A stretch of 64,000 bases of DNA, taken from Acetobacter indonesiensis (GTDB taxonomy: Bacteria; Pseudomonadota; Alphaproteobacteria; Acetobacterales; Acetobacteraceae). Under the pieces are notes generated by a model. It did no database searches. It was not told where the DNA came from and saw only the letters and a list, made by a program, of their open reading frames with translations. Position 1 is the stretch's first letter, and every line of letters starts with the position of its first letter. Positions 1 to 8,776 of the stretch are shown one piece after another. The DNA lies in assembly GCF_000963945.1 (NCBI RefSeq), contig NZ_BAMW01000006.1:186001-250000 (forward strand), given 5' to 3'. The translations under genes were made by a program, and so were the position numbers.

Positions 1-1036
1 GCCATCTTTCACGCCTGACCCGGATGTGCTGATTATTGATCGGTCTTTTCGGGACCTGTTGTTCAGTGCGGCCACAGTGCACCGTGTCTGGGACAAAGGA
101 ACGTGGCTGGAAGGCCCAGCTTGGTCTGCTGAAGGCCGGTATCTGCTATTCAGCGATACAGTAACTAGCCGCCAATATCGCTATTTGTGGGAAACGGGAG
201 AAATCACGGTTTTTCGCCCGGAATCCTACCACTCGAACGGCAACACCTTTGATTATCAGGGTCGGCAACTCTCCTGCGAACATTTTCTGCGTCGGGTTAT
301 CCGGTGGGAACATGACGGATCGGTGCATGTTGTGGCTGATCGGTATGAAGGCCGTCCGCTGAATTCCCCGAACGATGTTGTGGTGCACCCCGATGGCAGC
401 ATCTGGTTTACAGACCCCGGCTACGGGGCCAGCTTTACTGAAGGCCATGCAGATGAACCGGGCGGTGAAGGTAATCCGGATGGCAAGATCCGCTGGCGCA
501 TTGGTGAGGAACTGATTGGAGAGATTGGCGGCAACAAGCGTCAGGCTGACCATACGTTCCGTGTAGACCCGTCAGGCCGGATTGAGGCGGTGCTGACGCA
601 GGCTCAGCTTCCCAACCCGAACGGGCTGTGTTTTTCGCCTGACCATAAAAAACTTTATGCAATTTCGTCAGGGCGTCAGGTGGGTGCCAACGGGCATGAG
701 GGCGATCAGGCCATTCATGTGTTTGATGTGCAGAAAGACACCACTCTGGCTAACCCCCGACTGTTGACCAATATGCGCTTTCAAGGCGTGCAGATGGGGC
801 CAGACGGGATGAAGGCCGACATCTACGGTAATCTGTGGTGCGGTGCAGGCGGCCCGTTGGGGCTGTGTGGGGTGTTTGTCTTTAACCCAGAAGGGCATCT
901 GATAGGCCGTATCCGTCTGCCGCACGGTGTCTCAAACCTCGCTTTTGGTGGCCCAAAACGGAACTGGCTGTTCATGTGCGCAGGCGAATCCCTTTACAGG
1001 CTACAGGTCAACACGCAGGGCGCAGGCCCGGCGTAA
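1..1036 (+). CDS. SMP-30/gluconolactonase-like protein (5' partial)
   Basis: This is a calcium-dependent lactonase-like beta-propeller of the SMP-30/gluconolactonase/LRE family, which hydrolyses sugar lactones such as gluconolactone. The family motif EGPAW lies near the start, and SPNDVVVHPDGSIWFTDPGYG supplies the conserved metal- and substrate-binding Asn/Asp; a second conserved block (NPNGLCFSPD) follows. The reading frame is open to base 2, so the gene probably begins left of the window. The GTG at 26 is only the first possible start seen here, and any signal peptide would be off-window. A role beside the PQQ glucose dehydrogenase at 29 kb is inference. Confidence 0.8.
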   Translation, partial: PSFTPDPDVLIIDRSFRDLLFSAATVHRVWDKGTWLEGPAWSAEGRYLLFSDTVTSRQYRYLWETGEITVFRPESYHSNGNTFDYQGRQLSCEHFLRRVIRWEHDGSVHVVADRYEGRPLNSPNDVVVHPDGSIWFTDPGYGASFTEGHADEPGGEGNPDGKIRWRIGEELIGEIGGNKRQADHTFRVDPSGRIEAVLTQAQLPNPNGLCFSPDHKKLYAISSGRQVGANGHEGDQAIHVFDVQKDTTLANPRLLTNMRFQGVQMGPDGMKADIYGNLWCGAGGPLGLCGVFVFNPEGHLIGRIRLPHGVSNLAFGGPKRNWLFMCAGESLYRLQVNTQGAGPA

Positions 1037-1203
1037 GGCGATATTAACCAGAACAGGTTTCTGCTGTTGTTTTCAGAATAGCTCTGGCCTGTCGATGCTG
1101 AATGCGACGCCCGTAGTCTGGTTATGCTCATGCAGACGTGCGTTGCTGATGCCGAAATAGTCTGTCTAGCCTGCATCAGCATAACCGCAGCGCGGAGGGT
1201 GGT

Positions 1204-1647
1204 ATGATACGGCAGATAGTGTGTGGTGGCGTAGCTGTTCTGGCCTTGGCTGGATGCACCACAAACCGCACCATGATTGTGCAAGGTAATAATCCACACA
1301 GTGCCAATGGCACTCATTTTGTTGTCGAATACAGTGCCAAAGCTGATGCACCGAACGAGTTGAATAACTGGGTTGATCTGAACCCTGATTGCTCTGTCAG
1401 GGGGTTCTATCGCATCAGCCTGCTTTCAGGCCCGACGCATGGAAAGGCCAGCGTGCAGCAGGCGCAGGTTTATCCGCGCTACCCCAAAGGATCACAGGTT
1501 TATGCCTGCAACATGCACCCGGCAGATGGGGTGAAGCTGGTTTACCAACCGGCCAAAGGGTATCGCGGGTTGGATGTGATCAAACTTCAGGTCAGCACAC
1601 CACAAGGCCGATTCTGGACAAGTAACTGGTATATTCAGGTTCAGTAA
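1204..1647 (+). CDS. small putative lipoprotein, unknown function
   Basis: This 147-residue protein starts with a lipoprotein signal: a short basic end, a hydrophobic core and the lipobox LAGC with the acylated Cys at residue 18. The ATG is preceded by GCGGAGGGT, a good ribosome-binding site. The mature part is polar. It ends in a pattern (LVYQPAKGYRGLDVIKLQV) resembling the YxPxxGFxGxDxFxY signature of bacterial Ig/cadherin-like repeats, so one Ig-like domain on a lipid anchor is likely. I recognise no specific family. The gene stands alone between the lactonase-like gene and a convergent transporter gene. Confidence 0.65.
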   Translation: MIRQIVCGGVAVLALAGCTTNRTMIVQGNNPHSANGTHFVVEYSAKADAPNELNNWVDLNPDCSVRGFYRISLLSGPTHGKASVQQAQVYPRYPKGSQVYACNMHPADGVKLVYQPAKGYRGLDVIKLQVSTPQGRFWTSNWYIQVQ

Positions 1648-1781
1648 TGCTCGGGGTAAGCGTTAGCGAAACCACGATAGACGGCCTGAAGCGGCTCTGT
1701 CTCCTCGTGCTCGCAGCTGCATCTGGATCACACGTCGTAAGGGTGACTCCAAAAGTGGGGAGCTACCAAAGAACGCATGTC

Positions 1782-2948
1782 TTAAGCACTTTTTTTCAGA
1801 AAAAAGGGCAGAAGCGTAAACAGACCACACGCTAGTGAGACGAAGTAGGGCAGGCCGTGGGGGGTTAAATCTATGGCTGTGCCTGCCGCTTCTGGCCCAA
1901 TGAAAGCCCCAACCCCCCATGCCAGAGAAGTCGCGGCGTAGATAGAAACCAGATTTCCGCCTGAAAAACGACTGCCCACCACGGACATGGCGAGGGTGTA
2001 CATGGCGGCAAACAGGCCGTCCCACACAAACAGCAGGGCATAGGCCCACGGTTGATGGGTAATCCCCCATGGCCAGAGCAAAGCCCCCAGACAGGATGCT
2101 GTGCCCAGACCAATCATGACATGGCGGCGGTTCATCCGGTCCCCCAGCCAGCCAAGCGGAAATTGCAGAGTAATGGCACCTAGCAGCATGACGGACAGCA
2201 GTAGGGTGGCCGCTTGCTCGCTCCAGCCGTTGCGGAGGGCATAGAGGGTCAGGAAGGACGACCCTGCGGCTTCCAGCATGGCCATAAGAAGCGTGATACC
2301 GATTGCGATGGGGGCCAGCATGATGTAACGCCACAGGCCAGAATGTGTTGCGCGTTCCAGCTTTGGTGCATGCATCCAGGGCATACAGACCAGAAAAAGC
2401 GCTGCCAGAACAAGGCTGGCACTCAGGACGTAAGGAACAAAGCCTTGCCGCCCGGCAACCGCAAGAATAAGCGGGCCAAGCGCAAACCCCAGTGACAGCA
2501 TGGCGCTATAAAGCCCCATGGTGCGCGTACGGGTACGGTCATCAGTAATCTGATTCAGCCAGCTTTCAGACAGAATAAGCAGGATTTCGGTTGCTGCACC
2601 CAATGCAAGCCGTAGCGGAAACCAGAACCATATGGACGGCACAAGCGGTAAAAGCAGCAGGACAGCGGTGATGACCGCAAGCGCCAATGCCAAAGGGCGG
2701 CGCGGGCCGAAATGGGCTGCAATCCGTGGCAGAAAAGGGGCTATGCCTAGCACGCCTATGGCATGCATCATGGCATTTGCGGCAATGAACTGTGCCCCAT
2801 ACCCGCGCGCCACCAGTTCCAATGTGAAAAGCGGAGCGCTTAGGCCATAGGTCAGGCCAAAAATCATCCCGACAGCCATAAGGGTGCCAACAGGCAGAAA
2901 ACGCATTGGCGTGGAAGTATGCGTAGGGGATGAGGCGGAAGCTTGCAT
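1782..2948 (-). CDS. MFS transporter
   Basis: This is a 12-helix major facilitator superfamily protein of about 388 residues. Hydrophobic segments run the whole length, with basic loops such as RTRTRTMG between them. An in-frame TTG lies 21 bases upstream, but the ATG at 2948 has GAAGGG in front and is preferred. The gene follows feoA-feoB and the Cys-rich companion on the same strand with a gap of about 75 bases, so it may belong to the iron operon. The substrate cannot be read from sequence; efflux of a small molecule or siderophore is possible but unproven. Confidence 0.8.
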   Translation of the reverse strand: MQASASSPTHTSTPMRFLPVGTLMAVGMIFGLTYGLSAPLFTLELVARGYGAQFIAANAMMHAIGVLGIAPFLPRIAAHFGPRRPLALALAVITAVLLLLPLVPSIWFWFPLRLALGAATEILLILSESWLNQITDDRTRTRTMGLYSAMLSLGFALGPLILAVAGRQGFVPYVLSASLVLAALFLVCMPWMHAPKLERATHSGLWRYIMLAPIAIGITLLMAMLEAAGSSFLTLYALRNGWSEQAATLLLSVMLLGAITLQFPLGWLGDRMNRRHVMIGLGTASCLGALLWPWGITHQPWAYALLFVWDGLFAAMYTLAMSVVGSRFSGGNLVSIYAATSLAWGVGAFIGPEAAGTAIDLTPHGLPYFVSLACGLFTLLPFFLKKSA

Positions 2949-3022
2949 GAGGTAAGTCTTACCCTTCAAGCAACCAGTCGGCTAGGCAGCGGCAAGATAA
3001 CCGCAGGCGTCAAGCCAGAAGC

Positions 3023-3259
3023 CTAATGGCAGCCCCCGCCTTTTGAGTCACACCCTTTGCATCCCCCGCAACCGGTGCTGGCACCGTTGGGCGTGGCCAG
3101 TCGCTCGGCCTTGCTGCGCAGCCCCGTAAATGTGCTGGTCTTGCGCAACAGACCCGCAAGGGTTCGCCAGAACGGAATCATGGCTGTGGGGGCCAGTTTC
3201 TGAAGCCAGTAGCCGCCGCATAAAACGACAATCAGGCTAACAACGATAATCTGTGTCAC
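3023..3259 (-). CDS. small Cys-rich membrane protein next to FeoB
   Basis: This 78-residue protein has one N-terminal membrane segment (about residues 3-20) and a Cys-rich end with Cys at 64, 67, 70 and 77 plus a final His. It starts with GTG behind a perfect AGGAGG site and begins 13 bases after the feoB stop. Small Cys-rich proteins downstream of feoB (FeoC-like or FeoB-associated families) are common, and the tail could bind iron or sense redox state. Its position strongly suggests a part in Feo function; the biochemical role is unknown. Confidence 0.7.
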   Translation of the reverse strand: MTQIIVVSLIVVLCGGYWLQKLAPTAMIPFWRTLAGLLRKTSTFTGLRSKAERLATPNGASTGCGGCKGCDSKGGGCH

Positions 3260-3272
3260 AGGAGTCCTCCTG

Positions 3273-5111
3273 TTATCCGCCGATTAGTCGGGTGATATGA
3301 TACGCAAGAAAAGATGCCGCATAAGCCATGCCGAACAGGTAAGCTGCCGTCACCCAGACCAGACGCCATGACCCGGTTTCACGCCGGATGACTGCCAGTG
3401 TGGAAAAGCACTGCGGTGCATACACATACCATGCCAGCAAAGAGAACGCCGTTGCAAGGCTCCATTGAGCAGACAGCAGCGGTGCAAGCTGGGATGCGGC
3501 ATCCGTTTCCGATGCACCAACAGAATAGACTGTCGCCAACGCGCTGACAGCAACTTCCCGTGCGGCCAGACCGGGAATAAGGGCAACACAGATCTGCCAG
3601 TTAAAGCCAATAGGCTGAAAGAATGGCAGCATCAGATGCCCGATACGCCCGGCAAGACTGTAATCAATGGCAGGGCCGACAGCCCCTACAGGTGGGGCCG
3701 GGAAGCTGGAAAGTGCCCACAACAGCACACTCAGCGTAACAATAATGGTCCCAACGCGTGAGAGGAAAATACGCGCCCGCTGCCACAACTCAATAGCCAG
3801 ACTATGAAGGCCCGGCAGGCGATAGTTGGGGAGTTCAAGCAAAAGCGGGTGTTCATCCGTGTCATGCCGTTTCAGCACGCGGGCAACAATCAAGGCGCTG
3901 AGAATGGCGGCCCCATAGAGTGCAAACAGCACCAGTCCCTGCACATTGAAAATGCCCCCCAGTCTGCGGGCTGGCACAAAAGCCCCAATTAGCAGGGCAT
4001 ATACCGGCAACCGCGCAGAGCACGTCATGAGCGGGGCGATCAAGATAGTCACCATCCGGTCGCGCGGGTTCTGGATGGTGCGGGTGGACATAATGCCGGG
4101 CACCGCACAGGCAAAGCTGGACAGAAGCGGAATAAAGGACCGGCCGCTTAACCCGGCAGACGCCATCAGTTTATCCAGCATGAACGCAGCGCGCGGCAGA
4201 TAGCCGGATTCTTCCAGTGCCAGAATCCATAAAAACAGAATGAGAATCTGGGGCAGAAACACAATCACCGTCCCTGCACCGGCAATAATGCCATCAACCA
4301 CAAGACTGCGAAGCGCGCCTTCTGGCAGAAGGGCTCCGATCAGATCTCCCAGACTTTTCATCCCGTTGTCCAGCAGGTCCATAAACGGCTGCGCCCAGGA
4401 GAAAACGGCCTGAAACATAATGAACAGCAGCACAAACAGAATGAGCATGCCCCACACCGGGTGCAGCACCCAGCGGTCCATTTTTTCTTCAAACGCCTGC
4501 TGTCGTTCCGATGTGCGTGCAACACACAGCCCCATAAGACGCCGAACCTCAGCGTGCAGATCCGTGCCATCGGGTAACGGGGTTGGTGGCGGAGGAGGAG
4601 GCGCATCAAGCGCGGCGAGAATATTCTGCGCTCCGCCACGTTTTACCCCCACGGCAGAGACAACAGGCACGCCGAGTTCGGCCTGAAGCCGGGGCAGATC
4701 AATGCTCAAACCCTGCTTGCTGATGGCGTCAATCATATTGAGCACCACTATCATGGGGCGGCCAAGCTGACGCAGTTCGAGCATAAACCGCAGATGCAGG
4801 CGCAAATTGGTGGCGGCCACCACGCTGACAATCAGGTCAGGCGCGGGTTCGCCTTTATAGACACCGCGGCATACATCGCGTGTTACGGCTTCATCGGGGC
4901 TGGTGGCTGCCAGACTATAGGTGCCCGGCAGGTCAAGCACCTGCACGCGCCGGCCCGCTGGGGTGATCAGGCGACCAGCTTTGCGCTCAACCGTAACGCC
5001 CGCGTAGTTGGCGACTTTCTGGCGGCTGCCGGTCAGTTGATTGAAAAGGGCGGTTTTGCCGCAGTTGGGGTTGCCAACCAGCGCAATGCGCAGCGGGGAA
5101 AGGTCAGTCAT
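3273..5111 (-). CDS. feoB: ferrous iron transport protein B
   Basis: FeoB is the inner-membrane ferrous iron permease with an N-terminal G domain. The G1 motif GNPNCGKT is at residues 13-20, the G3-type DLPGTYSL begins at 60, and the G4 NMID is at 125-128. A helical linker and hydrophobic Gate segments with conserved Cys follow. At 612 residues it is shorter than E. coli FeoB (773). The ATG at 5111 is chosen because the Rossmann-like strand starts there and it overlaps the feoA stop (ATGA), indicating translational coupling. An upstream in-frame start at 5165 would lie within feoA and is unlikely. Confidence 0.95.
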   Translation of the reverse strand: MTDLSPLRIALVGNPNCGKTALFNQLTGSRQKVANYAGVTVERKAGRLITPAGRRVQVLDLPGTYSLAATSPDEAVTRDVCRGVYKGEPAPDLIVSVVAATNLRLHLRFMLELRQLGRPMIVVLNMIDAISKQGLSIDLPRLQAELGVPVVSAVGVKRGGAQNILAALDAPPPPPPTPLPDGTDLHAEVRRLMGLCVARTSERQQAFEEKMDRWVLHPVWGMLILFVLLFIMFQAVFSWAQPFMDLLDNGMKSLGDLIGALLPEGALRSLVVDGIIAGAGTVIVFLPQILILFLWILALEESGYLPRAAFMLDKLMASAGLSGRSFIPLLSSFACAVPGIMSTRTIQNPRDRMVTILIAPLMTCSARLPVYALLIGAFVPARRLGGIFNVQGLVLFALYGAAILSALIVARVLKRHDTDEHPLLLELPNYRLPGLHSLAIELWQRARIFLSRVGTIIVTLSVLLWALSSFPAPPVGAVGPAIDYSLAGRIGHLMLPFFQPIGFNWQICVALIPGLAAREVAVSALATVYSVGASETDAASQLAPLLSAQWSLATAFSLLAWYVYAPQCFSTLAVIRRETGSWRLVWVTAAYLFGMAYAASFLAYHITRLIGG

Positions 5112-5485
5112 ACAAGGGGCTCGGCCACGGAGGGCTGGTGTAAGGACGCAGGCTGTGATGCACAAGGCGATACATCAGCGTCAACCAGCGTGTGTTCATG
5201 GGGGTGAGCAGGGCAGGCTGCGTGGGGGAGGACCGGGACTTCGGCCTGAAGAACAATGCGCTGCGCTTCAGACTGGCGCAGGGCAAAGCGCGTAAAGCCG
5301 ATTTCAACTGCCATCGGGTCGCCCCCCAGCGGACCGAAGGCAATGACTTTCACAGGTTCACCCGGCACAAAACCAAGCTCACCCAACCGTTGCGCGATGG
5401 CATCGGTTGGGGAAAGGGCTTCAACGTGATCAATCACACCCGCAGTGCGAAGGGGAAGCTGGTTCAGGCGCACGGTTCGGATCAT
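5108..5485 (-). CDS. feoA: ferrous iron transport protein A with extended tail
   Basis: FeoA is a small SH3-like cytosolic partner of FeoB. The core (LNQLPLRTAGVIDHVEAL, then LGELGFVPGEPVKV and FALRQSEAQRI) is typical. It is followed by a tail of about 40 residues rich in His and Cys (PHAACPAHPHEH), absent from ordinary 75-residue FeoA, which could bind metal. The ATG at 5485 fits the family; the longer frame to 5596 adds non-homologous residues and crosses the Fur-like site. The gene is first in the feo operon and overlaps feoB by four bases. Confidence 0.88.
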   Translation of the reverse strand: MIRTVRLNQLPLRTAGVIDHVEALSPTDAIAQRLGELGFVPGEPVKVIAFGPLGGDPMAVEIGFTRFALRQSEAQRIVLQAEVPVLPHAACPAHPHEHTLVDADVSPCASQPASLHQPSVAEPLV

Positions 5486-5515
5486 CCTGCTCAGACAGAC
5501 GAGAGACACTCTATA

Positions 5516-5536
5516 TTGAGAATGATCCTTAATTCC
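5516..5536 (-). promoter_or_regulatory. candidate Fur box upstream of feoA
   Basis: The stretch TTGAGAATGATCCTTAATTCC resembles the Fur 7-1-7 pattern. The half TGAGAAT matches TGATAAT at 6 of 7 and the second half is weaker. It sits about 30 bases before the feoA start, where a Fur site would block transcription. The ten bases TTGAGAATGA recur upstream of the TonB receptor gene (22298-22307, opposite strand). Confidence 0.5.
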
Positions 5537-5754
5537 AAGCTGATCGGGTGTCCAATGTGCAGGGCTTGAAGCAGGCATGGCGGGGTGTGTCATCACACTG
5601 TCATGTCTGGTTGTAGGTGCCTTGTGAGGATTTTACGTGCAATTCTGCGCGCTGGCGCTTATCAACGGGGCCAGCACTCTTTATACCGCAACGCAACCGC
5701 CCCGTTTCTTTGAACAGTGGCGGCAGAACGCGCAGGGAACATCAGGCCTCTTTC

Positions 5755-7578
5755 ATGGATATCCGCAATATCGCCATCATTGCTCACGTCGATCATGGCA
5801 AGACCACTCTCGTTGATGAACTGCTGAAACAGTCTGGCTCCTTCCATGAGCATCAGCACGTTGCTGAACGCGCCATGGACAGCAATGATCTGGAACGTGA
5901 GCGTGGCATCACCATTCTGGCGAAATGCACCTCAGTTGTCTGGAACAACACCCGCATCAACATTATCGATACACCCGGACACGCCGACTTCGGCGGCGAA
6001 GTGGAACGTATTCTTAGCATGGTTGACGGCGCTATCGTGCTGGTCGACTCCGCTGAAGGCGCGCTGCCGCAGACCAAGTTTGTGGTGGGCAAGGCTCTGG
6101 CCCGTGGCCTGAAGCCAATTGTTGTTGTGAACAAGATTGACCGTGGCGATGCCCGTCCGGACGAAGTGCACAACGAAATTTTCGATCTGTTCGCCGCCCT
6201 TGGCGCCAATGACGAACAGCTTGATTTCCCCATGCTGTATGCGTCTGGCCGTCAGGGCTGGGCCGATGTTGAGCTGGAAGGTCCGCGTAAAGACCTCAGC
6301 CCGATGTTTGAGCTGATCCTGAAGCATGTTCCGGCCCCTGCGCTGGACAAGGACAAGCCGTTCGCCATGACGGCAACCATCCTTGAAAACGACAACTTCC
6401 TGGGCCGCGTGCTGACAGGTCGTGTTGAGCAGGGCCGTGCGAAGGTTAACATGCCGGTTAAGGTGCTGCGTGCCGATGGGTCCGTGGTGGAAACTGGCCG
6501 TCTGACCAAGCTGCTGTCTTTCCGTGGTCTTGAACGCGTGGCAGTTGACGAGGTGGAAGCAGGGGACATTGTGGCTGTTGCCGGTCTGTCCGAAGCCACC
6601 ATTCCTGACACCATTGCCGCTCCTGAAGTCGCAGATCCGCTGGTTGCCATTCCGGTTGATCCGCCGACGCTGTCCATGACGTTCCGTCTGAACGATGGCC
6701 CGCTGGGCGGCCGTGAAGGCAAGAAAGTAACGTCACGTCAGATTCGCGACCGTCTGTTCAAGGAAACCGAAGGCAACATTGCCATTCGTGTGACCGACAG
6801 CCCCGAAAGCGAAGCATTTGAAGTGGCAGGCCGTGGTGAACTTCAGCTTGGTGTGCTGATTGAAACCATGCGTCGTGAAGGTTTTGAACTGACCATCGGC
6901 CGTCCGCGCGTGCTGTTCCGCACGAACGAAGAAACCGGTGAGCGGGAAGAACCATACGAAGAAGTCACCATTGACGTTGATGAACCCTATTCCGGCGTTG
7001 TTGTGGAGAAGATGTCTCTGCGTAAAGGCCAGATGCAGGACATGCGCCCATCAGGCGGTGACAAGGTTCGTCTGACCTTCCTGATCCCGTCTCGTGGTCT
7101 GATTGGTTATCATGGCGAATTCCTGACCGACACGCGCGGCACGGGTATCATGAACCGTCTGTTCCACGGGTATCAGCCCTATGCTGGCACCATTGAAGGT
7201 CGCCGCAACGGGTCACTGATTTCTGCTGAAGACGGTGCGACCACGCAGTATTCCCTGTTCTCTTTGCAGGACCGTGGCACACTGTTTGTGGATGCTGGCG
7301 AAAAAGTTTACGTCGGCATGATCATTGGTGAGCATTCCCGCGAAAACGATCTGGAAGTAAACCCGATCCGCGAAAAGAAGCTGACCAACATGCGTGCGTC
7401 TGGCAAGGACGAAGCCCTGCTTCTGACACCCCCGCGTCGTATGTCTCTGGAACAGGCGATTGCCTACATTGAAGACGATGAACTGGTGGAAGTGACACCG
7501 TCAGCCATCCGTCTGCGCAAGCGTTATCTGGACCCGAACGAACGCAAGAAGCGTGAACGTAAGGGCGATGCCAGCTAA
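5755..7578 (+). CDS. typA: ribosome-associated GTPase TypA/BipA
   Basis: TypA (BipA) is a translational GTPase of the EF-G class that binds the ribosome and aids assembly and stress adaptation. The protein opens with MDIRNIAII and the G1 motif AHVDHGKT, followed by DTPGHADFGGEV (G3) and NKID (G4). The rest has the EF-G-like beta barrel, domain III/V and the TypA-specific C-terminal domain. At 607 residues it has the family length. The frame extends to 5617, but the family start is the ATG at 5755. It diverges from the feo operon and is followed by a strong terminator. Confidence 0.95.
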   Translation: MDIRNIAIIAHVDHGKTTLVDELLKQSGSFHEHQHVAERAMDSNDLERERGITILAKCTSVVWNNTRINIIDTPGHADFGGEVERILSMVDGAIVLVDSAEGALPQTKFVVGKALARGLKPIVVVNKIDRGDARPDEVHNEIFDLFAALGANDEQLDFPMLYASGRQGWADVELEGPRKDLSPMFELILKHVPAPALDKDKPFAMTATILENDNFLGRVLTGRVEQGRAKVNMPVKVLRADGSVVETGRLTKLLSFRGLERVAVDEVEAGDIVAVAGLSEATIPDTIAAPEVADPLVAIPVDPPTLSMTFRLNDGPLGGREGKKVTSRQIRDRLFKETEGNIAIRVTDSPESEAFEVAGRGELQLGVLIETMRREGFELTIGRPRVLFRTNEETGEREEPYEEVTIDVDEPYSGVVVEKMSLRKGQMQDMRPSGGDKVRLTFLIPSRGLIGYHGEFLTDTRGTGIMNRLFHGYQPYAGTIEGRRNGSLISAEDGATTQYSLFSLQDRGTLFVDAGEKVYVGMIIGEHSRENDLEVNPIREKKLTNMRASGKDEALLLTPPRRMSLEQAIAYIEDDELVEVTPSAIRLRKRYLDPNERKKRERKGDAS

Positions 7579-7630
7579 GGCTGCTTGAATATTGGGGTTC
7601 TGGTGCGTTTTCTTGGCGGACCAGAACCCT

Positions 7631-7667
7631 AAAAAGCCTGTGCGCAGTGATGCGACAGGCTTTTTTT
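7631..7667. terminator. bidirectional Rho-independent terminator
   Basis: AAAAAGCCTGT pairs with ACAGGCTTTTTTT across a 13-base loop. It ends typA on the plus strand, and the A-run gives a T-tract for the convergent beta-lactamase gene. Confidence 0.85.
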
Positions 7668-7687
7668 ATGAGCAAATTTTGACGCTA

Positions 7688-8551
7688 TCAGATGCCAGCA
7701 AGTCGCGCTGCTACCAGAGACCCGATAGCGGCAAAGGCTGTGGCAAAGTCGGTTTCTGTCGGTTTGCCGCCTCGGGTATAGGCGGATACCAGAAGGGGCG
7801 TGTCTGATTTAGCCCAGATGACGGCAATATCACCCGCAGCATCTTTGCCGTTATTGCCCGTTTTGTCGCCCACAACCCAGTGCTTCGGTAAACCTGCGCG
7901 TAGTCGATGGGTTCCGGTCTGACACGCAATCATCCACTGCACCAACAAAGCCCGGGACAGCGCAGACAATGCCGGTCCGAGCGCTATGGCCTTAAGAACA
8001 GACGTCATGGCGGTCGGGGTCGTGGTGTTTTCCAGCCGATCCAGCGGTGTGCGATTTAATTCGGGCTCATAAGCATCCAGCCGTGTGGTGGTGTCCCCAA
8101 GGGCATGCCAGAAAGCAGTCAAGGCTGATGGGCCGCCAATATGGGTTAGCAGCAGATTGGCGCAGACATTATCGCTTTGTTCGACCGCACCGGCGCATAA
8201 ATCGCGCAGGGTCAGTATGCCGCGTGCCAGATTGGCTTTGGCAACGGGCGCATAGAAATCTTTGATGTCAGCGGCGGAAAAAGGGAGGGTGGTCTCAAGC
8301 GTGTCATGACCTTGGTCAATGCGAGACAGCACACAGGCCGCCAGAGAAGCCTTGAATGTGCTGCACATGACAAACCGTTCCGACGCGCGCCAGCCAAGGC
8401 TGGCCCCGGTTACGACATTCTGCGCAAAAAATCCGATATGGCCCCCTGTCCTGCTTTCATAATCGGCCAACGCTTTGGGGGGCTGTGTCTGTGCCAGACT
8501 GGGTGAGGTCACAAACAGGGCGCTTGCTCCCAGAAAATGCCGTCTTTTCAC
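7688..8551 (-). CDS. class A beta-lactamase
   Basis: This is a serine beta-lactamase of 287 residues. All class A landmarks are intact: STFK at 64-67 (nucleophile Ser64, Lys67), SDN at 126-128, the general base Glu162 in the motif ExELN, and KTG at 230-232. The N-terminus KRRHFLG is a twin-arginine signal followed by a hydrophobic stretch and an Ala cleavage region (SLAQ), so export to the periplasm in folded form is likely. The start is GTG with AGGGG ahead. No adjacent ampR-like regulator or mobile element is seen, so it looks like a resident chromosomal gene. The drug spectrum cannot be inferred. Confidence 0.93.
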   Translation of the reverse strand: MKRRHFLGASALFVTSPSLAQTQPPKALADYESRTGGHIGFFAQNVVTGASLGWRASERFVMCSTFKASLAACVLSRIDQGHDTLETTLPFSAADIKDFYAPVAKANLARGILTLRDLCAGAVEQSDNVCANLLLTHIGGPSALTAFWHALGDTTTRLDAYEPELNRTPLDRLENTTTPTAMTSVLKAIALGPALSALSRALLVQWMIACQTGTHRLRAGLPKHWVVGDKTGNNGKDAAGDIAVIWAKSDTPLLVSAYTRGGKPTETDFATAFAAIGSLVAARLAGI

Positions 8552-8776
8552 CGTAACCCCTTATTAGTGCAGATGTGTCGGGGCAAATGCTGAACGATTT
8601 TGTCCTGTTTTGACAGACCTGATGAGCAAGCGCCCCAGTTTGGGTGAGAACGCTTTTCAAAAAGCCTTCAGGCACGAAGGGCTCTGGGCATCACGCCCGA
8701 TACATGGTTTTCTGCGTGCAGAAGGCGTTCGGGCGTCAGGTCGAGAGCCTAGAAATATGTGAGGATTTTTTTAGCA

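Noticed and set aside
1096-1196. Imperfect inverted repeats before the lipoprotein gene (GCTGATGC with GCATCAGC, GGTTATGC with GCATAACC)
   Set aside because: They could form a leader fold, but no T-run or known motif gives them a function.
1663-2334. 223-codon minus-strand frame beside the MFS gene
   Set aside because: It overlaps the MFS gene in another phase with atypical composition; the MFS frame is real.
8610-8615. TTGACA upstream of pgm
   Set aside because: The expected -10 position is GC-rich, so a promoter call is not supported.
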